Source: Galbibacter sp035306585
GTDB taxonomy: Bacteria; Bacteroidota; Bacteroidia; Flavobacteriales; Flavobacteriaceae
NCBI RefSeq assembly: GCF_035306585.1
Contig: NZ_DATGNU010000043.1
Span: forward strand, 9,693 to 73,692
Direction of reading: 5' to 3'
DNA length: 64,000 nt
Position numbers and translations under genes: made by a program. The notes under the pieces are model-generated. The model was given only the letters and a program-made list of their open reading frames with translations, searched no databases and was not told the origin of the DNA. Below are positions 53,110-62,090 of the stretch, one piece after another; the stretch's first letter is position 1, and the number at the start of each line of letters is the position of its first letter.

Positions 53110-55962
53110 TTAGTTTCTAAAATCCAGCCAAAGTATCATTGAAATACCATCGTCTCCGCTTTTAATTCGGATGTTTGTCGGCTGACTATTGGGTCCGTGT
53201 TGGGGTACTGGCTTAAAAGAGTGCATTGCAGGGATCTCATATAAGAACGAAAGGTCTCCCTCTGGAAAATCGGGATAGCCCTTGGATCCTTTAAATCCAT
53301 TTTTTGGCTGCTCTGGAGTAAAAAGTCTTAAAAACACCTTTTCTGATTCACTAAATACCTTAAAACTGTTTTTATCAGCCTCGATGCTAGCGGCCATTAG
53401 ATTCGCATGATAACCTTTAAACTCAGGATAGATGAGATTTTCAAAACTCTCCCCAGTGATGGTATTATTGTACTGTTTTTCCCAAAATCCAAAATTTGCC
53501 CCTTTTATTCGATTTTTCCAAACTCTATAGGGGCCACTTCCGAACCATCTCATTCCTTTGACTCCTTGTTCTGGATAAGAAAAGGTAATCCCAAAAACAT
53601 CGATATCGGGTTGAAAGAACGCCCCGTCAAAACCACTACTTCGGCCAACATTTTTTAGTGCAACCATATGCATTTTCAATCGTCCATCTGGATACATCTT
53701 CCATTTGATATGGTCAATGCCCCCATTATATTCTACTAGGCATACTGCTGTATCCTCTTCCATAAAAACCTTCACCTTTTCAACGGTAGCTTTAAACCCA
53801 ATGGGTATAGGACCATTATCTAACGGGATGCGTCCCAATTGGTTACTAACATTTTTAAGCAGTCCATCCTTTTTTCCAATTTCAATTTTAATGTTGGAAG
53901 CATTTAATGCTACAGTTTGCGCATTTTCAACAATATTTGCCGTAGCTTTTTGCTCCGCTGGCTTAATTAATTTTTGACTGTAATATGAAGGCCTATGAAT
54001 GGGCCAGGTCCAAGTATTAATTTCTCTTCCATAGGGATCTTTGACAGTAATTTCTAGCCAATCTCCTTTAAAAAAATTACCTGGCAAATCCAAGTGAACT
54101 CTTCTTTTCTCCCCAGGTAAAATACTGGGTAAATTAATAATACCTTCAGCTATGGTATGAGCGTTTTGGCGCTGATAAAGCATCGTATTTGGAAGCTCGA
54201 CAACACGATATAGCATCGTTGTCTTATTTAAATTGGTAAACAAATATTGGTTGGAGATATAGAATTCACCAGTGAAGCTTTTCGTAATTCTAAGGGGTTC
54301 AAACTGAACTGGACTCCACAGTGCTTTAACGGTATAAAAACTACCTTCCTTTTCCCTGTGCGGTCCTAAGATCCCATCAGCGGCTAAGGATCCTTTGGAG
54401 TCATACTTCTTTGGCCCGTTCCAATCAGATCGTAACACCGCTCCATCGGAGAAAGCCCATAAAAAACCACCAGCGAAAAGCGGACTCTCGCTATAGCGTT
54501 TCCAGAAATCTTCTAATCCCGCTCCATGACCGTTGTCATAAGTTCCATGCATGAACTCTGTAGGGAAAAAAACATTTTCACCATTTACAAATCTATGAAC
54601 CCCCGTTAAATAAGTAGGGTAATGATGGGTATCCCATCCCTTGTAATCTGCCCAAGGATGAATCACCAATCGCTGTTGGGGATCACGTTGGTAAAAAACA
54701 GTATCCAATTCATCGATCCAGCCACCTTCATTCCCTTGATCCCAAATAGTCACCGAAGGATGGTTTACATCCCGATCTACCATTTCTTTAATCAACTTAG
54801 CACCTGTCTTCTTATCGTAATGTCCATGCCAACCTGCCAATTCATCCAGTACAAAAAGTCCAAGGGAATCACATACCTCTAGAAAATGATCATCTGGGGG
54901 ATAGTGCATTCGAACCGCATTCATGTTCATATCCTTTATCAGGTTCACATCCATAATACTGATCTCTTTATCAGTACTTCGGCCAGATTCAGGCCAAAAT
55001 GAATGGCGATTGATTCCCTTGAAAACCACCTTTTTTCCATTTAAATAAATGCCATCCTTCTCTTTAAACTCCAGGGTTCTAAATCCAAAACGCTCCTTCA
55101 CCTCATGTAGCACTTTACCGTCATGTTTAAGTTGTAATTTAAGTAGATAAAGATTGGGATGCTCTGGTGTCCACAGATCAATACCCATCCATTTAAAGCT
55201 GAGGGTCTCCTTGGAATTTTTTAAATTGCTCATCTGGGGTGAAAAGTCTTTCTTTTGAGCAGTTACAGGGAAAATCTCGGCAACCACAGTAGTATTATGT
55301 GGAATATCATGCGCCTCTAGACTGATGTTAATGGTCCCATCCATTTGAGCATCTATAGCCAGATGTTCCACATGAGATTTTGGTTTAATTTCTAACCATA
55401 CCGGTCGGTAAATCCCACCAAAAAGCCACCAATCGGCTCTTCGTTCCGCATTATTAACTGATGAATTATCAGAATGCTTTTTAACGTGTACTTCCAGAAG
55501 GTTATCAAAATTACTTTCCACCAGATCAGAAATATCATAGCTAAATTCATAAAACCCACCCTGATGTACCGCTCCAGCTAATTGACCGTTTACCTTCACT
55601 TGAGCATCGGTCATGACTCCACCAAAAACAATTCGTACCTGTTGATTGTTATATACCTTTGGCACTTTAAATTTATGTCTGTAAAATCCTTCTTCCTTAC
55701 TCGGTTGGTCTTGTTGTAATTCTTTATACCAGCGACCATAGGTATAGGTTCCAAATCCTTCTAATTCCCAGTTAGAAGGTACATTAATGGTAGTCCATTT
55801 ATTACTATTTTGCCCATCGGTGCAAAAAAATTCCCAGGCCACTGGATGTTTGTAATCTTTACCAGATAGGTAAATTTTTTCGGTTTGCTGTCCTAGACAA
55901 ACCATACAAGATAAAAATATGGCCAGGTTGGTTAGGGATTTTAAAGTAAGCGAGTTTATCAT
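53110..55962 (-). CDS. Glycoside hydrolase family 2 (beta-galactosidase-like)
   Basis: This 950-residue exported enzyme has a signal peptide (SLTNLAIFLSCMVCLG) and the GH2 layout: sugar-binding domain (NVPSNWELEGFGTYTYGRWY), immunoglobulin-like domain, and a TIM barrel with FKGINRHSFWPESGR, NMNAVRMHYPPDDHF, the acid/base Glu in DQGNEGGW (about residue 405) and the nucleophile Glu in FPTEFMHG (about 475). A C-terminal beta-sandwich follows (KWMGIDLW earlier, KGMRWFGSGPYRVWKNR later). It would remove beta-galactosyl side chains from RG-I or arabinogalactan; other GH2 specificities are possible. Confidence 0.92.
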   Translation of the reverse strand: MINSLTLKSLTNLAIFLSCMVCLGQQTEKIYLSGKDYKHPVAWEFFCTDGQNSNKWTTINVPSNWELEGFGTYTYGRWYKELQQDQPSKEEGFYRHKFKVPKVYNNQQVRIVFGGVMTDAQVKVNGQLAGAVHQGGFYEFSYDISDLVESNFDNLLEVHVKKHSDNSSVNNAERRADWWLFGGIYRPVWLEIKPKSHVEHLAIDAQMDGTINISLEAHDIPHNTTVVAEIFPVTAQKKDFSPQMSNLKNSKETLSFKWMGIDLWTPEHPNLYLLKLQLKHDGKVLHEVKERFGFRTLEFKEKDGIYLNGKKVVFKGINRHSFWPESGRSTDKEISIMDVNLIKDMNMNAVRMHYPPDDHFLEVCDSLGLFVLDELAGWHGHYDKKTGAKLIKEMVDRDVNHPSVTIWDQGNEGGWIDELDTVFYQRDPQQRLVIHPWADYKGWDTHHYPTYLTGVHRFVNGENVFFPTEFMHGTYDNGHGAGLEDFWKRYSESPLFAGGFLWAFSDGAVLRSDWNGPKKYDSKGSLAADGILGPHREKEGSFYTVKALWSPVQFEPLRITKSFTGEFYISNQYLFTNLNKTTMLYRVVELPNTMLYQRQNAHTIAEGIINLPSILPGEKRRVHLDLPGNFFKGDWLEITVKDPYGREINTWTWPIHRPSYYSQKLIKPAEQKATANIVENAQTVALNASNIKIEIGKKDGLLKNVSNQLGRIPLDNGPIPIGFKATVEKVKVFMEEDTAVCLVEYNGGIDHIKWKMYPDGRLKMHMVALKNVGRSSGFDGAFFQPDIDVFGITFSYPEQGVKGMRWFGSGPYRVWKNRIKGANFGFWEKQYNNTITGESFENLIYPEFKGYHANLMAASIEADKNSFKVFSESEKVFLRLFTPEQPKNGFKGSKGYPDFPEGDLSFLYEIPAMHSFKPVPQHGPNSQPTNIRIKSGDDGISMILWLDFRN

Positions 55963-55982
55963 TTTAAAAAAAGGTTGGGTTA

Positions 55983-57287
55983 TTAATTGCCGTCAGGTTT
56001 AGTTGCCTCAAATCTAGGGCTCATTGGAAGTGTCCATTGTGCTATGTGATGTGGTTTGTTTGGACTATAGGGAGGCAAAGATTTTAAATGGCTTTTTAGG
56101 TCGAGTTCTAATTTTTTGATCTCTTGAATCACACATAGCGCGATTTCATGTGCCCCAAAATCATTGAAATGGGTGTTGTCCTCTAGCGCGTTTTCTTGAC
56201 CAGGGAAACTGTTTTTAGGATACTGCACAAATGCATTTTTTGATTCCCTTACCCCCCAGGTTTCATAAAGTGAGGTGGAGATCTTAGTAAGATCTATAAG
56301 CGGTACCGAAAGGGAGTCTGCCACAACTCTTACTGCCTCTGGATACGCTCCATGGGTATGTACTAGCTGGTTATTTTGATCAAATGCCCGGCGTTGCAAT
56401 GGAGTTATAAGGATTGGGATCCCTCCTTTGGCCCTTGCTGATGATACATAATACCTTAATAAATCAGTATACAATGCCCAAGGCCCCGAGCCTTAACCTT
56501 TCATTTTTTGATCATTATGACCAAATTCAATCATCACAAAATCTCCCTCCTTTATTAATTGCAAAATCTTCTCCCAACGCTTTCTTACCTTAAAAGAAGA
56601 AAGTGACGCCCCCGAGGCAGCATAATTGGCCACTACAATGGAGGGGTTTAGATATGCTGTTATGAACTGTCCCCATGAAGCCCAGGGGGATAAATCCTGA
56701 TCAGCAACCGTTGAATCTCCAGCAAGAAAAAGTGTCGGTATATCATCTAATGCACGAATTAAAATTCGTTCTACCGCTGTTCCTTTTACAAACTCTAAAC
56801 TGAGTTTGTTGTCCCAATTCAGTGCCATTTCATCTCGAGGCTTTAGATCGACTTGCTGTGTAGAGTCGATCTTTTTAGTCTGCAGATGCACGGTGAATTC
56901 AAGCGCTTCAAACTGCCCCTTTTCAAGTTCTAATTGATTTACCATGAGTCGTTTTGACTCTGCTTTTACAGAGTTTATACTTGCAGTGTTCTCACTTCCA
57001 AAAACAATAGACACGGCATAATTTCCAGCGGGAAGCGATACAGAAAAATAGACCGATGCATTAGCTATGATCCCTTTTTTCTGCATTTGAACCCCACTAG
57101 CGGTATCAAAATCAAAACCATAGTTCTGGTTCCAAAGTTGAGCAGTACTAACCGGTGTGTAATGCGCATTAAGCGGTGGTTTCGACCCAAATTGATACCC
57201 CCACTGAAAAGACACTTGGTGTTGTCCAAAAACGGAACAACAAAAAATAATGGATAAACCAAGTATGGCTATATGTTTTGTATACAT
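55983..57287 (-). pseudogene. Rhamnogalacturonan acetylesterase (CE12-like) interrupted by one in-frame TAA
   Basis: An exported 434-codon gene is split by a TAA codon at 56493-56495 with no change of frame. Before it lie a signal peptide, an N-terminal beta-sandwich domain of about 180 residues and the SGNH blocks FLAGDSTVAD (Ser192) and EFGHNDQ (256-259). After it come GSGPWALYTDLLRYYVSSA, KGGIPILITPLQRRAF and DNTHFNDFGAHE with the Asp and His. Conserved sequence on both sides shows the gene was recently whole. As read, the first product lacks the Asp/His and would be inactive. A sequencing error remains possible. It is first in the operon with GH2 and the tandem esterase. Confidence 0.82.
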
Positions 57288-57306
57288 AGGTTGGTAGTAA
57301 GGTTAG

Positions 57307-57314
57307 ACAAGATA
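57307..57314 (-). promoter_or_regulatory. Weak -7 box of the esterase-GH2 operon
   Basis: TATCTTGT on the minus strand matches TAnnTTTG at six positions. It lies exactly 20 nt downstream of the direct repeat at 57335-57351. Confidence 0.35.
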
Positions 57315-57334
57315 CTATGTATACATTAAAAAAC

Positions 57335-57351
57335 TATCCTGCACTATGCTG
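57335..57351 (-). promoter_or_regulatory. Putative rhamnose/RG-I regulon operator, esterase-GH2 operon
   Basis: The minus strand reads CAGCATAGTGCAGGATA: CAG and CAGGATA spaced by 10 bp, as at susC and rhaEW. The following GTTTTTTAATG also resembles GTTTCATAATG after the susC element. Confidence 0.55.
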
Positions 57352-57361
57352 AGGTATTTTG

Positions 57362-58423
57362 TTAAAGAGAATTTCGCTCGATATACTTAAAAACGTTTTT
57401 TACCTTTTCTTTTTTATTTTTAAGAACCATATAGGCGGCGCTCTCCCCCATTGCCTTGAAATCAGTACTAATGACCGTTATACCTAGCAATTCTTTTAAC
57501 GGGGTTTCATTATAAGAAATGATCCCAATATCCTTACCAAGCTTTAATCCTTTTTTACGGATTTGTCGTACAAGATTCACCAGGTCCATCTCCTCGATGG
57601 TGATGAAAATATCTTTACTTTGAAGTTCCATATCATCATAAATTTGATCTAAGATCTCAAAGTCAAAATCGTATTCCACACAAAATTGTCTAAACCCAAG
57701 CATGATCCTTTTCGGATAGGGGTGTACTGCTTTGTTAGGGTAGACTAAAATAATTTTGTCGTATTGCTGAAGTCGGTCCAACCCTTCTTTAAGTGCTTGA
57801 TAGATATCATTTTGAAAGTCCTGATAAATAGAGCCATAATTTCCTTGTATACAAGGTTTGGCATTGTCCATAATAATCAATTTATCTTTTGGAATTTGTT
57901 CGATGACATCCAGTACAGCCTCTGTATAACTCACGTGACTCAGGTCTTCCAATTTAAAATGAGGCATAATGATGTAGTAGTCAAAGGCCCCTAAATTTTT
58001 TTCCAAGGTTCTGATAAAAAGAGATTCTTCACAGTGGTAGATAAACAAGTTTACATGAGCGTTTACTCCAATGGCATCTACAAAAGAATTGTAGATCATC
58101 ATTTTATAAGAACTTGGTTTGTTTATCATAAAGCAAATATTGAGCTTGGATATTAAATCGGTTTTAGCGGTATAATACCCTTTCCCTTTTACCGAAACAA
58201 TTACTTTGCGTTCCTTAAGTAATTTATAGGCTTTTTCTACGGTATTTCTCGAGAGATAACAGCTCTCGCTAAGCTCATTGATCGAAGGAATTTTTTGTCC
58301 AAAGGACAATCTACCTTTGCTTATATCTTCAATTACCGAATCAACGATTTGCTTGTATTTTGGCACTCTGGAATTTTCATCAATCGTTATATTAATTTCC
58401 GAATGCATAGTAGAGGAACTCAT
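57362..58423 (-). CDS. GntR family regulator with periplasmic-binding-protein-like sensor domain
   Basis: This 353-residue regulator combines an N-terminal GntR winged helix (SRVPKYKQIVDSVIEDISKG, then GQKIPSINELSESCYLSRNT as recognition helix) with a C-terminal sugar-binding domain of LacI type from about residue 90 (KLNICFMINKPSSY, GLKLGKDIGIISYNETPLKE). Such regulators bind a sugar or phosphosugar. It stands divergently to the rhamnose operon, so control of rhaEW-rhaI-rhaB-lldD, and possibly the whole locus, by rhamnose or a derivative is likely. The direct-repeat element at 58528 lies between the two genes. Effector and site are inferred. Confidence 0.92.
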   Translation of the reverse strand: MSSSTMHSEINITIDENSRVPKYKQIVDSVIEDISKGRLSFGQKIPSINELSESCYLSRNTVEKAYKLLKERKVIVSVKGKGYYTAKTDLISKLNICFMINKPSSYKMMIYNSFVDAIGVNAHVNLFIYHCEESLFIRTLEKNLGAFDYYIIMPHFKLEDLSHVSYTEAVLDVIEQIPKDKLIIMDNAKPCIQGNYGSIYQDFQNDIYQALKEGLDRLQQYDKIILVYPNKAVHPYPKRIMLGFRQFCVEYDFDFEILDQIYDDMELQSKDIFITIEEMDLVNLVRQIRKKGLKLGKDIGIISYNETPLKELLGITVISTDFKAMGESAAYMVLKNKKEKVKNVFKYIERNSL

Positions 58424-58527
58424 GATTAATTAATTTTTATGCGTAATTGTACAAATAATTAATGTAATATTAAATATTAATAGCAATTATTATAATTTTT
58501 AACATTTTAGTACTTTTTTCCTCCTTG

Positions 58528-58544
58528 CAGTACACCACAGGATA
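58528..58544 (+). promoter_or_regulatory. Putative rhamnose/RG-I regulon operator, rhaEW promoter
   Basis: CAGTACACCACAGGATA is identical over 17 bases to the susC element and ends exactly 20 nt before the TACATTTG box. It lies in the intergenic region with the GntR-type regulator. Confidence 0.65.
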
Positions 58545-58564
58545 CACAGGTATTTTTTAAAAGT

Positions 58565-58572
58565 TACATTTG
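58565..58572 (+). promoter_or_regulatory. rhaEW promoter -7 box
   Basis: TACATTTG is an exact TAnnTTTG match. It overlaps a TTG at 58570 that begins the longest open frame, so translation is placed at the ATG 30 nt downstream. Confidence 0.6.
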
Positions 58573-58602
58573 GATCAACAAACATCAATTAGGACAAAAC
58601 AA

Positions 58603-60699
58603 ATGAATAAAACCTTTAAATATGTAAATTATCTTTGGGATGATCAAAAAGCCGCAGCTATAGAGGGTAATGAAGTCGAACTTTTTTTATATAGATCAAA
58701 TATCCTAGGTGCAGACCTAAGGATTACCAATTACGGAGGAGGCAATACAAGTTGTAAAACAATAGAGAAAGATCCACTCACTAATCAAAACGTTGAGGTA
58801 ATGTGGATAAAAGGATCTGGTGGCGATATAGGCACTTTAACTCGTGCTGGTATAGCTGGTCTTTATACCGAGCGATTGCGTAATCTTAAAAATGTGTACA
58901 AAGGACGCTCTGATGAAGATAGAATGGTTGGCTTGTTCAATCACTGCATCTACGATTTAGACAGCCGCGCCCCTTCCATTGACACACCCTTACATGGATT
59001 ACTACCATTTAAACATATCGATCACTTGCATCCAGATGCGCTCATTGCTGTAGCTGCCGCAAAGGACAGTGAAAAAATCACCAAAGAAATTTGGGGAGAA
59101 ACCATGGGGTGGGTTCCCTGGCAACGACCAGGATTTGACCTTGGGTTACAACTAGAGAAATGCCTAAAGGATAATCCAGGAATTCGCGGTATTGTCCTTG
59201 GAAATCATGGTTTATTTACCTGGGGCGATACTTCCTATGAGTGCTACATGAATAGTTTAGAAGTCATCGAAACAGCATCGGCCTATATTGAAGATAAAAT
59301 AAAAGAAAAAGGCAGTGTTTTTGGAGGTGAAAAGATAAAAAGCCATCCGCCGGAGCAGCGGCAAATAAAGGCATCCCAGCTGATGCCATTACTAAGAGGG
59401 TTATGTTCCTCAGAAAAACCAATGATCGGTCATTTTACGGACAGTGAAACAGTGATGCAATACATCAATAGTCACGATTTGGAAAGGCTTGCTCCCATGG
59501 GAACTTCCTGTCCAGACCACTTCTTAAGGACAAAAATACAACCTTTGGTGTTGGATTTGGATAAAGATGAGGATTTGCTAAACACCGAGGTTTTACTTGA
59601 AAAACTTACCCCTTCATTTGAGGCCTATCGCAAAGAATATAGTGCCTATTATAATCATTGTAAACACCCTAATAGTCCTGCGATGCGGGATCCAAATCCC
59701 GTGATTATCATTTACCCTGGAATTGGCATGTTTTCTTTTGCTAAAAACAAACAAACCGCAAGGGTAGCTAGTGAGTTTTATGTCAACGCCATCAACGTGA
59801 TGCGCGGTGCCGAGGCTATCTCACAATACACAGCGCTTCCACGACAAGAGGCCTTTGACATTGAATATTGGCTGTTGGAAGAGGCTAAATTACAACGTAT
59901 GCCAAAAGAGCAACCGCTCTCGAGAAAAGTTGCTATTGTCACTGGAGCCGGAGGAGGAATAGGAAAAGCTATAGCAGATAAATTAGTGGCCGAAGGCGCC
60001 AATGTAGTGCTGACGGATATCAGTGAACAGTCCTTAGAAGAGGCTGAGAAAACCTTTAAAAAAGATCAGGTCAGCACCGTAGTTTGTGATGTTACCGATG
60101 AAAATTCTATTAAAAGAGCGTTTGACAAAGCATGTTTATCCTTTGGAGGGATAGACGTTATCATCCACTCTGCAGGCCTGGCTATTTCTAAATCATTAGA
60201 AGACACCACCTTAAAGGATTGGGAAATCCTACAAAATATCCTTGTAAAGGGTCAGTTTTTAATGGCGCAACACGGGGTGAAAATCCTTAAGAAGCAAGGT
60301 CTGGGTGGAAATATTGTAAATATTGCTAGTAAAAATGGCCTGGTAGCTGGACCGAACAATGTAGGTTATGGAACAGCTAAAGCAGCCCAATTACATATGA
60401 CCCGCCTATTGGCTGCGGAACTAGGATCGGATAAAATCAGGGTGAATACCGTAAACCCAGATGGAGTCATTGTAGGGAGTAAAATATGGCAAGGCGCATG
60501 GGCAGAAGGAAGAGCCAAGGCTTACGGAATTTCGGTAGATGAGCTTCCTTCACACTACGCAAAAAGAAATTTATTAAACGAAATCATATATCCACAGGAC
60601 ATTGCTAATGCGGCCTTTGCGCTGATTGCAAATTTGGATAAATCAACCGGAAACATCATCAATGTCGACGGTGGAATGGCAAATGCATTTGTTCGATAA
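58603..60699 (+). CDS. rhaEW: Bifunctional L-rhamnulose-1-phosphate aldolase / L-lactaldehyde dehydrogenase
   Basis: One 698-residue protein carries two steps of rhamnose catabolism. Residues 1 to about 420 form a class II aldolase (NYGGGNTSCKTIE, DTPLHGLLPFKHIDHLHPDA with metal His, LGNHGLFTWGD) that cleaves rhamnulose-1-phosphate to DHAP and L-lactaldehyde. Residues from about 435 are a short-chain dehydrogenase (VAIVTGAGGGIGKAIA, NIASKNG, VGYGTAKAA with YxxxK) that would oxidise lactaldehyde to lactate. The ATG at 58603 is chosen since the longer frame starts inside the promoter box. It is first in the operon with rhaI, rhaB and lldD. Confidence 0.95.
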   Translation: MNKTFKYVNYLWDDQKAAAIEGNEVELFLYRSNILGADLRITNYGGGNTSCKTIEKDPLTNQNVEVMWIKGSGGDIGTLTRAGIAGLYTERLRNLKNVYKGRSDEDRMVGLFNHCIYDLDSRAPSIDTPLHGLLPFKHIDHLHPDALIAVAAAKDSEKITKEIWGETMGWVPWQRPGFDLGLQLEKCLKDNPGIRGIVLGNHGLFTWGDTSYECYMNSLEVIETASAYIEDKIKEKGSVFGGEKIKSHPPEQRQIKASQLMPLLRGLCSSEKPMIGHFTDSETVMQYINSHDLERLAPMGTSCPDHFLRTKIQPLVLDLDKDEDLLNTEVLLEKLTPSFEAYRKEYSAYYNHCKHPNSPAMRDPNPVIIIYPGIGMFSFAKNKQTARVASEFYVNAINVMRGAEAISQYTALPRQEAFDIEYWLLEEAKLQRMPKEQPLSRKVAIVTGAGGGIGKAIADKLVAEGANVVLTDISEQSLEEAEKTFKKDQVSTVVCDVTDENSIKRAFDKACLSFGGIDVIIHSAGLAISKSLEDTTLKDWEILQNILVKGQFLMAQHGVKILKKQGLGGNIVNIASKNGLVAGPNNVGYGTAKAAQLHMTRLLAAELGSDKIRVNTVNPDGVIVGSKIWQGAWAEGRAKAYGISVDELPSHYAKRNLLNEIIYPQDIANAAFALIANLDKSTGNIINVDGGMANAFVR

Positions 60700-60730
60700 A
60701 TGTATAGTTGTTAGTTAGCTTAAGGAATCT

Positions 60731-60764
60731 CTCATAGGTATGCACAGCCTATGAGGGTTTCTTT
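60731..60764 (+). terminator. Hairpin between rhaEW and rhaI
   Basis: CTCATAGG pairs with CCTATGAG around a 9-nt loop, followed by GGTTTCTTTT. It is a weak terminator or processing structure inside the operon and may lower expression of the distal genes. Confidence 0.5.
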
Positions 60765-60802
60765 TAAATTACAGAGGTACCAATTAGAAACAAACTCAAA
60801 AA

Positions 60803-62080
60803 ATGATCATTAACCCAAACACACTAAGTTCTGATGCAAAAGAAATTGCTAACCACAAGGAAGAATTTGACCATCTAGCCAATAGGCTGTCAAAACAACA
60901 TATTGAGGTAAACGCACTTATTGACAAACTCATGGCCTTTCAAGTGGCTATCCCAAGTTGGGCATTAGGAGCTGGGGGAACGCGATTTGGAAGGTACTCT
61001 TTTTTTGGTGAACCCACTTCACTGGAGCAAAAACTCGAAGATGTTGGCGTGCTTCACCACCTAACTAGAAGTGCAGGAGCTATTTCTTTACACATTCCAT
61101 GGGATATCCCAACAGATTATAAAGCCATCAAAGAACTTGCCGCAGAATTGGATTTGAAATTCGATGCCGTTAACTCCAATACCTTTCAGGATTCACCACA
61201 GGCAAAACATTCCTACAAGTTTGGATCCCTAAGTAATACCAGCGTAGATGCAAGACAACAAGCCATCGCTCACAACAAAGAAGTTATTAAAATTGGGGAA
61301 AAACTAGGATCAAAAAGTATCACTGTTTGGCTTGCAGATGGAAGTTCTTTTCCAGGGCAACACAATTTTCAAACAGCACTTTCAAATACACAAGATAGTC
61401 TGAAAGAAATATACAAATCCTTAGCCGATGATTGGAAGTTATTTATTGAATACAAACCATATGAACCCTATTTTTACAGCACGGTAATACAAGATTGGGG
61501 CACTTCTTTTATGTTGGCTAACGAATGTGGAGCGAAAGCCTACACCCTAGTGGATCTTGGCCATCACCTTCCTAATACAAATATTGAACAGATCGTCTCT
61601 ACGCTGATGTTTAAAGGGAAATTAGGGGGTTTTCATTTTAATGATAGTAAATATGGGGATGATGACATCACTGTGGGATCCATTAAACCGTATGCGCTTT
61701 TTTTAATTTTCAATGAATTGGTCTATGGAATGGCTAACAATCCTCAAAACCCTGAACTTTCTTGGATGATCGATGCTAGCCATAACCTCAAAGACCCCTT
61801 GGAGGATTTAATTCAATCCTTAGAGTCTATACGGATAACCTATGCGAAAGCCCTTTTGGTAGATCAAGTACTCTTGAAAAAAGCCCAGCAAGAACATGAT
61901 GTTACCCTATGTCAAGAAATATTGCAAGAGGCCTATCTTACCGATGTCAGACCCCTTGTTAGGCAGGCTCGACTACAGTCCAATGCACCCATGAACCCTT
62001 TGAAATCCTATAGGAATTTAGGCGTCAGGGAGCAATTAATCAAGGAGCGAGGAAAAAATACAGTAGCTACAGGCTTATAA
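60803..62080 (+). CDS. rhaI: L-rhamnose isomerase (RhaI type, sugar isomerase)
   Basis: This 425-residue TIM-barrel isomerase converts L-rhamnose to L-rhamnulose. It belongs to the Pseudomonas stutzeri-like RhaI type and not the E. coli RhaA type. Recognisable segments are VAIPSWALGAGGTRFGRYSF near the N-terminus, SLHIPWDIPTDY, VWLADGSSFPGQHNF, the metal-binding FIEYKPYEPYFYSTV, LVDLGHHLPNTNIEQ, and FHFNDSKYGDDDITVGS, together giving the Glu/Asp/His ligands. It starts 103 nt after rhaEW, with a hairpin between, and is followed by rhaB after 10 nt. Confidence 0.94.
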   Translation: MIINPNTLSSDAKEIANHKEEFDHLANRLSKQHIEVNALIDKLMAFQVAIPSWALGAGGTRFGRYSFFGEPTSLEQKLEDVGVLHHLTRSAGAISLHIPWDIPTDYKAIKELAAELDLKFDAVNSNTFQDSPQAKHSYKFGSLSNTSVDARQQAIAHNKEVIKIGEKLGSKSITVWLADGSSFPGQHNFQTALSNTQDSLKEIYKSLADDWKLFIEYKPYEPYFYSTVIQDWGTSFMLANECGAKAYTLVDLGHHLPNTNIEQIVSTLMFKGKLGGFHFNDSKYGDDDITVGSIKPYALFLIFNELVYGMANNPQNPELSWMIDASHNLKDPLEDLIQSLESIRITYAKALLVDQVLLKKAQQEHDVTLCQEILQEAYLTDVRPLVRQARLQSNAPMNPLKSYRNLGVREQLIKERGKNTVATGL

Positions 62081-62090
62081 ATAGGTTGAA

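Noticed and set aside
56493..56495. Recoding (selenocysteine or pyrrolysine) at the stop within the esterase gene
   Set aside because: The codon is TAA, which is not used for either amino acid, and no special structure follows.
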